From Chenopodium formosanum (lineage: Eukaryota; Streptophyta; Magnoliopsida; Caryophyllales; Amaranthaceae): DNA of 64,000 nt. The stretch's first letter is position 1; each line of letters starts with the position of its first letter. The notes under the pieces are model-generated. The model was given only the letters and a program-made list of their open reading frames with translations. It made no database searches and was not told the origin of the DNA. The DNA lies in NCBI GenBank assembly GCA_024500155.1, contig CM044873.1, positions 1,617,001 to 1,681,000 of the forward strand. Reading direction: 5' to 3'. The position numbers and the translations under genes are program-made. Positions 10,641 to 23,376 of the stretch are shown here, in pieces.

Positions 10641-13600
10641 TTCCTATTAATTACGAGTACGAGTTATAAGTTTATCACGGATAATATCAAGAGCTAGCGG
10701 CTTGTGGGACAAATTATTAAGAATAGAGTTAAAGATTCGGCAAGTACCCAAAAAGTGAGGGGAAGCGGCTAATTACTCCTCTAAACTAGTACTAATTTCT
10801 GTGAACTTGTCAGAATTAAGATACTAATAATCTATCATATGACAAAGATCCTTTACCTGCAAGATTGCTACCCCTGTCTTTTGAATTTTTTGCCAATAAA
10901 TCCGAAATTATTAGGAATGTCTATTTCATTATCTAAATCTAACAACGTGGTCTACTTGGTCCACTTGGATGTGTTTAATTTATGAATGTTTATAATTCAA
11001 ATTTCAACTTCGATGTGCATCATATGTACATTTTTGGCATATTTTGCAATTTTATTCTTAACGAAAGAAACTCTTAGAACAACACTTTAATTTTACACTT
11101 GTTACAAAAAAGACCAAGTTCACCGTGCTTATAGTTGAATTTTAGAAAAGCAAATTTAGTATTTCGTATACTATTAAATAGATTGTGTATCTAATATTAG
11201 AATTACTTGTGAGTATAATTCAACTTAGTACATTGAATGATTGACATTAATCGCATAAAAAGATGGACAATAAAATGAGAATGTTAAGTGAATTATACAC
11301 ACCTATGCCGACTAACAAACAAGTTTAATTGTATACACTTGAGATTGTCTGCAAAAATTCGAAAATAGGAGGATTTAGGTTACATGTATGAGCTGGCATT
11401 TTGGAAGGAGCCTAATCTTAACTAACTCAAATTATTGTATGTGAATTATATGAAGGTATTAAGTACTTATATATCGTATACTATTAGCAGCTACTGTATA
11501 TATCTGTCATTACAAAATCAATGATATCTGCTGGTGATTTGGTGATGATAATTAACTGTCCTAATTAATTTATTTTTCCTGCTGTTAGCTAGACTTCTTT
11601 CATAATGTGCAACGTCTGATTGTAGTGTAATTGTGTGAAGAGTCAAATCAAAAGTTGAGTGTGCAAAGCACATACACACACAAAAGTTGACAAGATGGAC
11701 CACGATGCTCTTCTGCATTCTAATGTTGAATAGTATTTGGAAAAAGGGTTTGTGATGTAACTTATACATCGTATTTTTTAATGCAATTTGTGTGAGGATG
11801 GTACGATGGATTCTAATAAAGTTTCATCTTAAAACCATATGACAATATTAAAACTGTATTGTTTATTTTATTTTATTTTATTTTTTTTATTTGAAACACG
11901 GTAATAAGATGAGAAGATAGGGCGGTATAATTTTATTTCAAAATATCCCAAATTTATAAATGTCTCTTAGAACGGATTGAAATATATGTGTGTTGACCCT
12001 CTTTTAGCTAATGTTATAAGAGATTAGAATCTAATACGCATAACATATACTTCGTATATATATAATCAGATGAACGACAAATCTCTAAAATCATGCATAC
12101 AAGAAGATTGCGAACTATCTTTATGGGCCGAGCTGGAAAGAAGGTTGAATAATGAACATCCACATAAAGTGGTAGTCTTAATCATTAGGCAGAAGGAACG
12201 TTCCTTAGCTTCCTGTGAGATAAAAATACAATTGGCCCGATTTCGAATTCTTATAGCCCTAATTATAGTTATGTTTATGTAAAGTATCTTGTCCTACATA
12301 TACTTTTCTAACATATTGTACAATTATGGGATGTTATCTTCATGAGTAAGATACACATAAAGGCTGTTATCTTCACAGCAACAACTGATGTGTTTCGTGT
12401 GTTTATTATGAGACAAAGCAGTTTGGCCTAAGTGTTTTGGCCATTAGCTAGGTTGTTGAAAGGGAACATAATACTGGCTTTCGATAAGACTTTTCTAGAG
12501 CCGTTGGAAGAAGGGTTCAAATTACTTCCTTCTACAACATACTACTGTTGACATTTGAGCAATGATTGGGAACCACAAGGAGGTTTTCAAATTGAACCCT
12601 CTTAACATTATTTTAAGCAAACGCCATGTAAATGAAAGTAAATAAAGGAAAAAAGGATGACTAATGATTTGCAAGCTACCTTATGGTGCCATTTAAATTA
12701 ATATTTTTTTATTTAATTCTTGTAAAAGAAAGAGTTTACTTTTACTACGTATTAAAAACAATAATAATATTATCCATAGAAATGACGAGAAATCTCATGG
12801 CATAACTGATTGTACCTTACAAGGTACGACCAAAGCTATTGAAAACCAAAAGCAACCAAAGTCCGATGAGGGCTTGGGGCTCCAGGCTTCCAAGGTTGTT
12901 TTAAAGAGTTGAAGGACGAAGTCGTTTTAGATCATGTGACCATACTTGGGAACATTTTTATGGGCAGCACCAAGAATAACTCTATCTGGGCTTTGGTATT
13001 GTGAAACTAAAGTTTGGCCCATTTACACATGTGTAGAATATGTTTGGGCCAGGTCTCAAGCCAACAGAAACAAATAACTTTGGTCTTGCGTGGACAGCAT
13101 TTGCTAAAGGTTTCGGGCTGATCCGTTTATTCAAGTGGGCCGATCCATAAGGTGCTTTGTATTGATGATGCGTGATGAATCTCATACTGAAGCAAGACTA
13201 TTTTTAACCAAGTTGTTTGGTAATTACTCGTAACACTTTAACCAAACATGTATATGCACATCAACACATGCAACGAATACTCCGTGCCGTATTTATGGGT
13301 AATCTATTTCATGTAACGCTACATATTAGTGATATTACGTGTCTTGTTATTCATGAGTAATAAAAAGAAAATAAGTTTTTTAAAGTGATTAAAAATATTA
13401 GGAAGCGCTCTTCACAAGAGAAATTCTAATGAATAGAAAAATATACGAAGGAGTATATGTGTGGCTTAGAATTCATAGAAGAGTATCTATAAGTCAATAT
13501 GACACTACTATATATCTCTCATTTTGTTTATTGAGTAAATAATTAAAAAAAAAAAAAAAACAGTGTAACTAATAAAAGTGCTTCTAATAAAAAGGTCGTA

Positions 13601-14409
13601 ATTTGATGAAGTGACAACCCTCAAAACGACAATACAAAGCAAAGAAGATAAATATTCTGTTATGGTTGGCTAGTGAGAGCTGATGCTGCCCCCCTCAAAA
13701 GCATAATCTTCTTCTCGCGTTGATTAAATGATGCGATCCTCCAATTATTAGCCGTAAAATTACATTTGTTTAATTAATTATCTTTGTCATTATCACTAAT
13801 CACTTAATTATTTTATTAACAAGGATTCGAAACTCGTCACACTCGACTTGATAAGTTAGGCCAGTTTGGTAATAAAAAGACATACTACAAGAAATCGAAC
13901 GTATTTAGACGTTGAAAAATATAAATTATAAATTATTTCATGTTAATTTACTTTCTTGTGCTAATTCTTTGCTTTCTAAAGTCGTTTTCCACTTCATATG
14001 ATCAGTGACTAATGGATGATTTTTTTTATAATTGGAAGTTTGGCATGATATGAAAAGTTAATTAATAAAGTTTCATACTGCCAATTTGGATTTGTTTATT
14101 TTTACATTATAAAAAATCTACACCTCATCAAAAACATGTACTTCAACGGAGTTATTAGTACTTAAAATGGCTTAATCATCAAAATTTTGATATTTTTCTA
14201 AAAATAAGTGAAGTAAAGGTTAACATATACTGCCCCGTTTAACAAAAAATGTAACATTTGAGTTTGTACATTATTCATATATTACTATTTAACTTTGACC
14301 GTACATATGAAAATAAATATTTGTTCTCCTATAGTCGTTTAATACACCAAAATTTATGGGTCATATACTCATATTGGTGTTGGTTTGTTGGAAAGTGGAA
14401 TATTACTGC
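10641..14409. other. Long intergenic stretch, no gene recognised
   Basis: AT-rich, with scattered short frames (12070-12282 +, 12982-13185 -, 11518-11769 -) that show no domain or plausible splice context. A run of A sits at 13543-13560. No RNA gene is evident by eye. Confidence 0.45.
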
Positions 14410-14411
14410 TA

Positions 14412-15052
14412 CTCACTTCGTTTAATTCCTGAAAAATTGAGACAATTTAACATTTTTTTACTATTCATGTATCAAAATTGACTATAGTATTTCACTAATT
14501 TATTAAATATAGAGTAGATGTTATTATCTAATTTATATATGTTATTAAATAGCTAGGTATTAATATAATATTTATAATCTCAATTGTTAGATAATATAAG
14601 GGTCTGTTCACATTTACTGAACTGAGCTGAACTGAACTGAACTGATTGGAGCTGAACTAAACTAATTGGAGCTGAACTGAACTGAATTGAACTGAACTGA
14701 GCTGAAATGAATATTTTATGAGAGAGGGAAATTAGGAGCTGAACTGAACTGAACTGAGCTGAAATGAATATTTTATGAGAGAGGGAAATTAGGAGCTGAA
14801 CTGAACTAATTGGAGCTGAACTGAACTGAACTGAGCTGAAATGAATATTTTATGAGAGAGGGAAATTAGGAGCTGAACTGAACTGAATTGATTGAAGCTG
14901 AACTGAACTGATTAGAGCTAAACTGAACTGAATTGAAATTAAGTAAATGTGAACAGGCCCTAAGTGTAAAATTACATATATTTAGGATTAAATTAGTTAA
15001 TGCATTAACAATTGTGTTGAAATTTGACTGTGTCAGTTATTATGGAATGGAG
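14412..15052. mobile_element. Stowaway-like element split by a nested MITE
   Basis: The left arm (14412-14599) and right arm (14961-15052) resemble the two halves of the element at 62538-62882. Shared parts include 'actattcat.tat', a run of TATTAA-rich sequence, and a right arm 'gcattaaca..tgtgttgaaatttgactgtgtca'. The ends are decayed, so the exact borders are uncertain. The MITE at 14600-14960 interrupts it. Confidence 0.5.
14600..14960. mobile_element. TTCAG-filled Harbinger-like MITE, copy 2 (361 bp)
   Basis: The ends are gggtctgttcacatttact and agtaaatgtgaacaggccc, flanked by TAA on both sides (14597-14599, 14961-14963). The interior repeats (g)agctgaactgaactga blocks and a 'gaaatgaatattttatgaga' module three times (starting near 14704, 14761 and 14838), which explains its greater length. 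Confidence 0.8.
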
Positions 15053-16989
15053 ATATGTTGTATATATAATACTTCGTGTATACATAAAATTGTTGACTTT
15101 TTTCTCATTTCCGTACGAACTAAATGAACAACAAAAGGTGAGTGATAGAGTGGTGGTGACTTTGGCAAAATCTTCTAGAGCTAAAGATACCGACTTTTTT
15201 TTTTCAAAAATAAAGAGACAAGTTGTGTGACAAAAGTAAAAAGATAGATATGTTGTAAATTTATCCCTTAAATTGGACCAATAATGGGGGTCCTAGGTGA
15301 GAGAATGAAGCAAACAAGCAATACTATCAATCCATGCAAAACACAAGTTATACAAGTCGTAATCTGCAACTACCTCAGCGTGCAATAGCAAATTAGAATT
15401 TCAATTGATTACGATAACGCTATTGAAATCTAGACAACATCTACCTAATTTAAATCAATAAACTATATAGTATATGATCATCACCAAAATTTTATACTTT
15501 CCTAATATTAAGGAGACAAGAAATGACTAGTCAGCTACCTTAATATATGGATCCTCTTTCCAATTATTAAACTTTGCTATATTATTCTTAGTTCGAAGTT
15601 GAGCATATTAATTTGATTCTCATATATATTCTCCTTTGCGTAAATAAGTGTAGGAGTTCATACTAATTACTAGTCAAAGCTCATGTCATTTGTATAATTC
15701 TGAGGGGTGTTTCATACTACTTGAAAATTCTAAGCGATTTTTTAAAACTTGGTCATGCATAATAAGGAAAAAATAAAAGTATAATTGTTGATTTTGTCAA
15801 GGAATTTGTGCGAGAATATGTTGATCAAATGGTACTCGACACTTATATATGTTAGATAAAATGGTTGAAAAGATCGAAAGAGACTCACATTGATATAAAC
15901 AAGATAATTGATTTTGAAGTCATGGATGATTGCATGCTAGATTAATTGCCTACTATACTTGTGTGTATATTAGACATTCTAATATACTTGTGTATTCTAA
16001 TGAACACGGAGTACTGAATAAGATAAACTTTATCATATTCAATTTTAAATGACAACGTTTAAAAAAGTATTAGCTCAATACCTATTACCTACCATAAACC
16101 TTAAATAAAAAGGTCCAAAAATTGTGCTTTAAACAAACTAATAAGCCGAATAGGTATAACATAAACCTCGTGCATTGTTAACCCCCTTAAATCATTTACA
16201 GTTTTACACGTTACACAAGCAAGTTTTAAATTACATCGTATCTTCCTCTTATCCTCGCTCTTCCAATTTCGAGTTATACATCATCTTTACATATTTCATG
16301 TATTATTTTTTATTTATTTATTTTTTGACAAACATTTCATGTATATCTAACCATCTCATCAACATACCCAATAATAAGGGTCTCCCTCCACATACAACAT
16401 AATTCGAAAAAAAAAAAAACTCCAAGCTATATGATTCTCTGGCCAATAAGATAGCAAAACCATCGTTATCCACCTAATGTAAACAAATAATTACGGATTA
16501 CAATAATATGAAAAAAGCGTTGTATAGATCAGAGATTCTTTCATCCTCCATGATTACTATAGTTAGGTATATATAATTACTCTTATTTAATCATAAAACC
16601 TTTAATCCCTTAACCGGCCAATATCATAATGTGCCCGTGATCATGACAACAGAAAAATAAAAGTAATCATATCCTTTAATTACTCTATTTTTGTATCTAA
16701 TCAAGGTCTTAAGTACTCCTTGATCTTCTGCGAAGGTCAGAAAAAAGAATAATTATATGAGTTCCTACGCACCCCACGCGTCAATTATAATAATAATATT
16801 ATTAATTTATATAATAAGGTGCTCTTAATTATATTCAACTCCTGATCCAATGAACCTGTTAAGGAATTGTTTTTAACATATGAAACAAATGAAGGTGCAT
16901 TTTGAGCTGTCAAGTTAGCCCTTCAGGGAACATCCTAACTATACTTTATTTTTATATTTATGAATATATATGATCATATAATATAAAGT

Positions 16990-17000
16990 TTTTTTTAGGG
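16990..17000 (-). mobile_element. Micro-retroinsertion (CCCT + A7) with 16-bp target duplication
   Basis: Eleven bases (ttttttt aggg) are bracketed by exact 16-bp direct repeats tcatataatataaagt at 16974-16989 and 17001-17016. Read on the minus strand the insert is CCCT followed by seven A, as expected if reverse transcription primed at a poly(A) tail stopped after a few bases. Confidence 0.5.
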
Positions 17001-20000
17001 TCATATAATATAAAGTATATTTTGTTATGGCATGGAATTAAAAGGGCCAATGGTACATTATTTGTGGTTTAGATCTGAAGTTTATGTGATCAAGTATCTA
17101 AATTTAGTTTTGAAACTAAATCTTTTTAATTAAATGATAAGTTAATGGATTGCTAGAATTATGACACGAAATCAGCAAACTCAAGCGCCTAATAATATGA
17201 TTAGGAATATCTGATATAATTAATTAGGAAGAACATGATGAATCAGATTCATGAACATTTCAAGCAATGTGATTTGATAGAGAATGTGCATATTGTGGTC
17301 TACTTAAAGTAACTAATGTCTAGTTGGATTGGATTCGCAATATAGTTTAAGGCATTAATATAAGATTTAAGATTAGCTTATCATTTCTTCTAAGTTTAGA
17401 CATTTTGTTTTAATTAAGATTTAGTTTAATGGATTATACTTAAAGGGATCGGAACCTTTTCACTTTGTTCTGAAATTGTGGGAGACTTTTTTTTCATGCA
17501 ATTTTTTTTGATATTTTTTTTTATTAAAGGTTTTAAATTAATCAGGTTCTTAAACTTTTATACTCCGTATGTACAATCTTTTTGTCAATGTTGTCATGTC
17601 ATTCCTATAATTTTAATTTTTAGTTGAGATTATGATGAGTTATTCTATTGTAGAATATATATATTTTTGGTCAAAAGGAAAGACTTTAATGTTATTTTTC
17701 AAGAAAATAATCAAATTGCATGCAATGCGTATGTGACTAAATAGATGAAATTTCTTGTAGATTTAACATTCTATATTCGTTAAGAATACGTTTAATAAAA
17801 AATTTGTCGTCTTTATACCAAATTTACTGTTAAAATGATAATAAATATTCTAATTGAGGTCGTATTAAAACACATAAAACGTATTCCTTACAGATATGTC
17901 ATGCAAATAAAAGACATTATAGATTACCTCCCTTTGCCTATACCTTGAAGACCACCATCACAACACCACATTACACAAACCATAAAAAACACACACACAA
18001 AGTACACAATGACACAAGTAACACAAAACTACCACTTAAGAGCTCAAGTAGAACACTTAAAAACCATTCACATACAATATAATAAAAAAAAAAATGAGAG
18101 ACAAATTTGTCCACCTTATATAGAGATTATAGAAAAACAAATGATGAGTGGCTCTAGAAAAATAAATTAAGAAGAATATACATTCTCCGTACAAGACTAG
18201 AATAGTGAAATAAAAAACCTTCTCAACATGATATGATAATAAAAATAAAAATGTAAGTGCATGAAACGAACCAATATGAGTGTTACACACATACACTTTA
18301 TATTGAGGATAAAAAGCAAGAGACAAGAAGGCGAAGATAGTCAAGGGAACACAAATTGCATGCGCCCAAAAACCTTAGCAGTGGCCTTAGATTCCCCCAC
18401 GGCCACTTCCCTTTTTCAAAAATTTCACCCTACCAAAGTGTTAAGCATACTTATGTATGACATGATCCAAACTCCAACCTCCCCTACTACATACCCCCCT
18501 TTGCCTATCTCATCTATTTGACGTCTGTCTAATGATATTATACCGGAATATAATCCCGTTATTGCTTCAAGAGTACTATATAAACTCTCTACTTCTTAAA
18601 CGAACTTAATTAATTTTGTAATCTGTTTTTCTTAAGATCAATAGAACTCTTTTCTATTGGTACTTCGGTAGTTAGCTCATTGTTAGTGAATGAGATGATA
18701 TGCATGTATTCTTGTTTGTTGATTCCATTTTAAAAATTTTCAAAAGAGTTGTTTTTAACGAACCATAATTATCGTAAATAACCCTAATAGGAATATTGTG
18801 TCTTATCTAGTCATCCTTTCACTCACGCTCTTGGAAGATATATTTTCTAACAGGATTAAATTTCATTCATTTGTTTCAAAACACACACTATTTCTATGTT
18901 GAACTGCCTTCTTAGCTTGATCTCTAAATTCTCAGCAATTCTATTCTAGGTATAAGTTGTTGGACCACAACTAGTAGTAACCATTGGCAACCCTTTGACC
19001 TTAAGCAATCACTCTAAACTCCACTATATCTCAAGCACTTGAGTCAAACTTGATGAATATTTTGGCGTCACACAGATCTAAACTAAAGCACCAATGAAAT
19101 CAACTTTATTGTGTGTCACTAATAACTGAAAACAATCAATAATTCATATAATCTTAATACGTGTACTCCATCCATTCAAATTAAACTCGTACTACATATA
19201 TGAACTTGCTAGCAATGTGTGATTATGATGATGATTCAAGTAACTAGATTCTCTCTCAAATTAAATCAAATTAAAATTATGCTTTAAAAATCAACCTCAA
19301 CTTTTGAAATGGGGTCATCCTCATAACTCACAAGTGATAAATATGTCGTCTAATTTGGTTCCTCTAGGTCCCTATAATTCCTAATCACATAAAAACCTTT
19401 TTCATGGGAGTTGAAAAATAAAAATAATAATAATAATATTGGGACCAGAAAGCAAAGCAAAAACCTTTTAAAAAAAAGGGTAAAATTGTTATGGCTGAGT
19501 CTCAGGCTTTTTCAGCACACTCGCAGTCCCACCCATCGGCCCCACCCTGCGCCTCCGTCCACCGGCAACGCGTGCATGTCGTCTATCTCGATAGCCGCTA
19601 TATCTGCACTTGCTAAACCCTACATGCATGTGAACATCCCCCTTTTGGTACTACTACTATAGGATATTAAATTTGATTTTTTTTCCCATCATTATTATTA
19701 TAGTCTCATCTATAGTCATCTGTGTTAACGCACGAGATATATCACGTATCTGTATAATTAATAAAGTTGAAAGTTATGTAAAATTATCCTTCTAATATCA
19801 TACAACACACAAATTTAATTGGATATGAAGGTTCATTTATGGTTAAAAATTGGTAAAATGATAAATTTTTAATTTTTATTTATTATCCTACCGAGTACGA
19901 GTATAAATTATAATTATTTTTTATATATTATTTGTCTTTTTTTTTTTTTGTTTGGAAGGGGGGTTTGAAAGTTCAACAACTTGGGTAGAATTTGTATGGT

Positions 20001-20059
20001 ACAATAGTAGATACTAGGGTAGCTAGGTTGGAGGACCACTTGAAGATAGCAAAAAACAA

Positions 20060-20095
20060 GTTGAAGTTGAAGTTGAAGTTGAAGTTGAAGTTGAA
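20060..20095 (+). repeat. Hexanucleotide microsatellite (GTTGAA)6
   Basis: Six perfect tandem GTTGAA units. Confidence 0.85.
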
Positions 20096-20548
20096 ATGAT
20101 CGATAACTTCCAAGAGTTCACTAAATTGAAGTACTTTACATTTGATTTGTCTTGACTAGATTTAGTAATCTACAGTAATCTTTTTCTGATAAAACATCTT
20201 GGATAAGCTCAACTTGTACGATATTTATGAAAGGAAAATCTTGCATTAAAGTATAAAATTCATCTTGCTTATTAATTATTGTGCATTTATAGTATTATTG
20301 TACGTGATTGTTTCATTTTGTCAATTATGCTATCTAGTTTCGTCTGATCCTTTTTATTGGCTATGCTTTGGTTATTTTCTTTGTAACATCATCGATTGAC
20401 CGATGGTAGTGTGAGGCATTTGAATGGATTATTGGATCATGCAAAATTGAGGCTAAGTACGGAGTATAAGCATTTTAGTAGGGTTAAAATGGCCAGGGAG
20501 AATTTTAATGAACCATCGAAAATACTAACAAAAATTCAGAGAGAGTAA

Positions 20549-20699
20549 GGGCATGTTCTGATATACTTAATTGAGCTGAACTGAATAGAGTTGAACTGAA
20601 CTGAACTGAATAGAGCTGAAATGAATATTTTATGAGAGAAGGAAATTAGGAGCTGAACTGAACTGTATTAACTGAAATTAAGCTGAAGAGAACATACCT
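20549..20699. mobile_element. TTCAG-filled Harbinger-like MITE, copy 3 (diverged)
   Basis: It begins gggcatgttctga and ends gagaacatacct, with TAA on both flanks (20546-20548 and 20700-20702). The interior has ctgaactgaactgaa pentamers and the 'gaaatgaatattttatgaga' module shared with the copy at 14600. Confidence 0.65.
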
Positions 20700-20702
20700 T
20701 AA

Positions 20703-23077
20703 TTAATTAGTAATAATTATCTAATGTTATACTATCAATTGAGTGTGCGGCACAACACATGGAAGATTGTCATTTTTTCTAGAACAACAACATAAGAGGT
20801 TATAGCCTAAAGCTAAGGGATTCCATTTGACCAAATTCATTGACATAATTCTAATAAGTTTATCTAGATTTACTATCTATGATTAAAAAAAAAAGGCAAA
20901 GAGGTCTTTTATTTGACACAAAGATTTCAAAGATAGGCCTACCTTAATAACCTTACTACACGCCCCAAATTATATTTCTTGTTGTCCCACTTGTTCTTAG
21001 TACTAACCAAGGTAAATGGACTAACTTTTTCTTAATATATTATTTATGGAAAAAATTGAAGAGGGGAGAAGTTTCTTATAGACAAAGTATAGTGATTTGC
21101 TTTTTCTTCTTTACTCTCTAACTAATATATAAATTGATGATTGACATGCATAATATAAAAACTAAGGTGTATACATAATTAAGGTATGTAGTTCCCTCAA
21201 AAAAAAAAAAAATAATAATTAAGGTATGTAGTGATCATATGTCAACAAACTTAAATGCAATTACAGACTTATGTCCCCCTTTTTGCATATTCATGTAAAA
21301 TCTAAGTGACATGAACATAAATATTCCTTATGGAAGTTGAAAATCTGATAATATAAATACTACCAACATAATTTTATATTACTTATTTAATCTTAATAAT
21401 ATTAATGAATAAAATCATAATTAATATATAAGCTGTATGCCAGTTAGAAAGTACATGGAGATGTAATCTTAGATTGATTTTCTTAGTACTCTATCCACAT
21501 GCTCCAATTAAACATCCACAATCATTGTGCTTGGATATATTTGATTAAAATCCAACCAATTAGACCCACCTATTTTAAAATTATTAATATTACATCATAC
21601 AATATGATCATGCATATATATAACTCCTCCATTATTTAAGCACTAACCCCTCTTATTATTCCTCATAATCTGATCTCCCTTAAATGTTGCATCTTACAAT
21701 AACTTACAGCAATATAAATAATTATTTAATCAACTAATTAAGTAATTAGTAAAAGAAGTATCAATCAAATTAATAAAGCAATTGGTAGATTAAAATTGAA
21801 GATCCTGCGGCTAGAGTTAGAACTTTTGGACTATTCCAAGAGGTACTTGATATAGATCGTACGGTGAGGATCAATGTGTCGGCGGGCCCGGTGGGTGATG
21901 CCACTAACTTGGTCTTGATTTTAATTAATTTGGATTATCATAAAAATTAATTTGTACTATTCATTTTAATTATTTAATTAAGTCATCAGCCAACTGTATC
22001 AGATTACATACATTACTTGGCTCCATGTGATTCTCCAATTGGCCGTCTTGTTAGCTAATTAAGCTGGAGCTCTCTATTATTCTTCCACTATTATTCTCTA
22101 TTTATTTCTTTTCTTACTATTATTTTTCAGCGTCTTTTAATCTTTCGTTACGAGTATTTTAAACTATGCGTATGTATTTATTCTACTTTGTAATTGGACT
22201 GTACAACGGATGTAGATAGAATTTGATCATAAGTTTTGAGTATCATTTTACAAAACTTTAATGAACTAAGGTAGCTGATCATGCACATATTGTAAATACT
22301 TAATTACTTTTCTCTTTGTTACTTTTATTTTATGACACTTCGTTAATTTACTTATTAGTGATTTGGTACGTTCTAAAAACTATACAAAACGTTACTCTGT
22401 ATGATTTAGGTGCTCCCCTCATCCATTAGTTATACTACTAAAGAGTAACAAGAAATCATACAAATCATTATTGCATGAATAATAATAATAATAATGATTT
22501 GTTAGGGTCTAATATACCCTTTAATTAGCTGGTGATATTCTCTTATAACACCGCCCTCCAAAGAAAAAGGAAAATAATATCATATACATAATTAATTAAT
22601 CAAAAAAAGGGGTAGATAATGTGATGATCCTAGTCCTATAATTAAGTGTGTATATCTAGGAGAGCATGGTATCATTAATTAATTAATTAATTAATTAAAG
22701 TAATAATATAAAGGATCAGACTTAATAGAGGGGGTATAATAAGGCCTGCAGCAATTGCTGGGACTGTCAATAACATCTATCTCATTTTATTTTCATTTTC
22801 TCTCTCCTCCTAATTAGCTCTTCACAAATCTAAAATCAGATTGGTTAAAGAGTTTTATTCTGGGATTTGTTTGGCATGCCAAAAGTTGGAACACCCAAAA
22901 CCACCAAACTCCAACAACAATAACAATAATTCTCATAGGTTTCTGTGTTTGCTACTACATACCAAGTTTATTAAATATAAACCATACCTTATACTATATC
23001 ATCACTAGTATATCTGAAATTTATATATTCTTCCCTTTTTTATTTTTGGACCCTCTCTTTTTTATTTCCTCCTCTTA
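20703..23077. other. Intergenic, upstream of the DUF863-like gene
   Basis: AT-rich without a recognised gene. It holds a micro-insertion (21193-21214) and an ATTA microsatellite at about 22674-22698. The last few hundred bases presumably contain the proximal promoter of the gene transcribed from about 23110. Confidence 0.4.
21193..21214 (+). mobile_element. Micro-retroinsertion (TCCCTC + A14) with 18-bp target duplication
   Basis: The 22-base insert, tccctc plus 14 A and ta, lies between exact 18-bp direct repeats ataattaaggtatgtagt at 21175-21192 and 21215-21232. This is the signature of target-primed reverse transcription with almost no body copied. Confidence 0.55.
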
Positions 23078-23086
23078 CTATATATA
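23078..23086 (+). promoter_or_regulatory. Probable TATA box of the DUF863-like gene
   Basis: CTATATATA follows a pyrimidine-rich stretch and precedes by about 30 bases a transcript-like leader (ctttcactttcaacc...) that ends at a consensus donor at 23376/23377. Confidence 0.45.
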
Positions 23087-23376
23087 CTTGAAGATTTACT
23101 TCCAGATCAGGTGATCTAATCCCTTTCACTTTCAACCAAATCTCATATTCAGAGTTTGTAAAAAAGAAAAAAAAAATCTTGGCTTCCTCAATTCATCATA
23201 TCATCTATCATCATCTTCCTATCCTTTCTCTTTTTTTGTTGAGAGGACCGGAACTCGTCGTCAGTTCATTAATCAAGGAACAAAGTGTCCATCAGTACAT
23301 ACGGAGAGATCGTCATCAATCGATCTTCAAGTGAATCATTGTTGGTCTTCTCATATAAATCCAAGATATTTTACAG

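Larger units (their letters stand above)
15053..20548. other. Long AT-rich intergenic stretch, no gene recognised
   Basis: No frame resembles a known protein and none combines with plausible splice sites. Items seen inside are listed separately: a micro-insertion at 16990-17000 and a hexamer repeat at 20060-20095. Confidence 0.45.

Noticed and set aside
14600..14960. Regular repeats resembling a CRISPR or satellite array
   Set aside because: Terminal inverted repeats, TAA duplications and family members elsewhere identify it as a MITE; the DNA is plant nuclear, not prokaryotic.
21780..21925. GC-richer island with a short open frame (gatcctgcggctagag...)
   Set aside because: The open stretch is about 20 codons, has no start or splice context and matches no family I can name.
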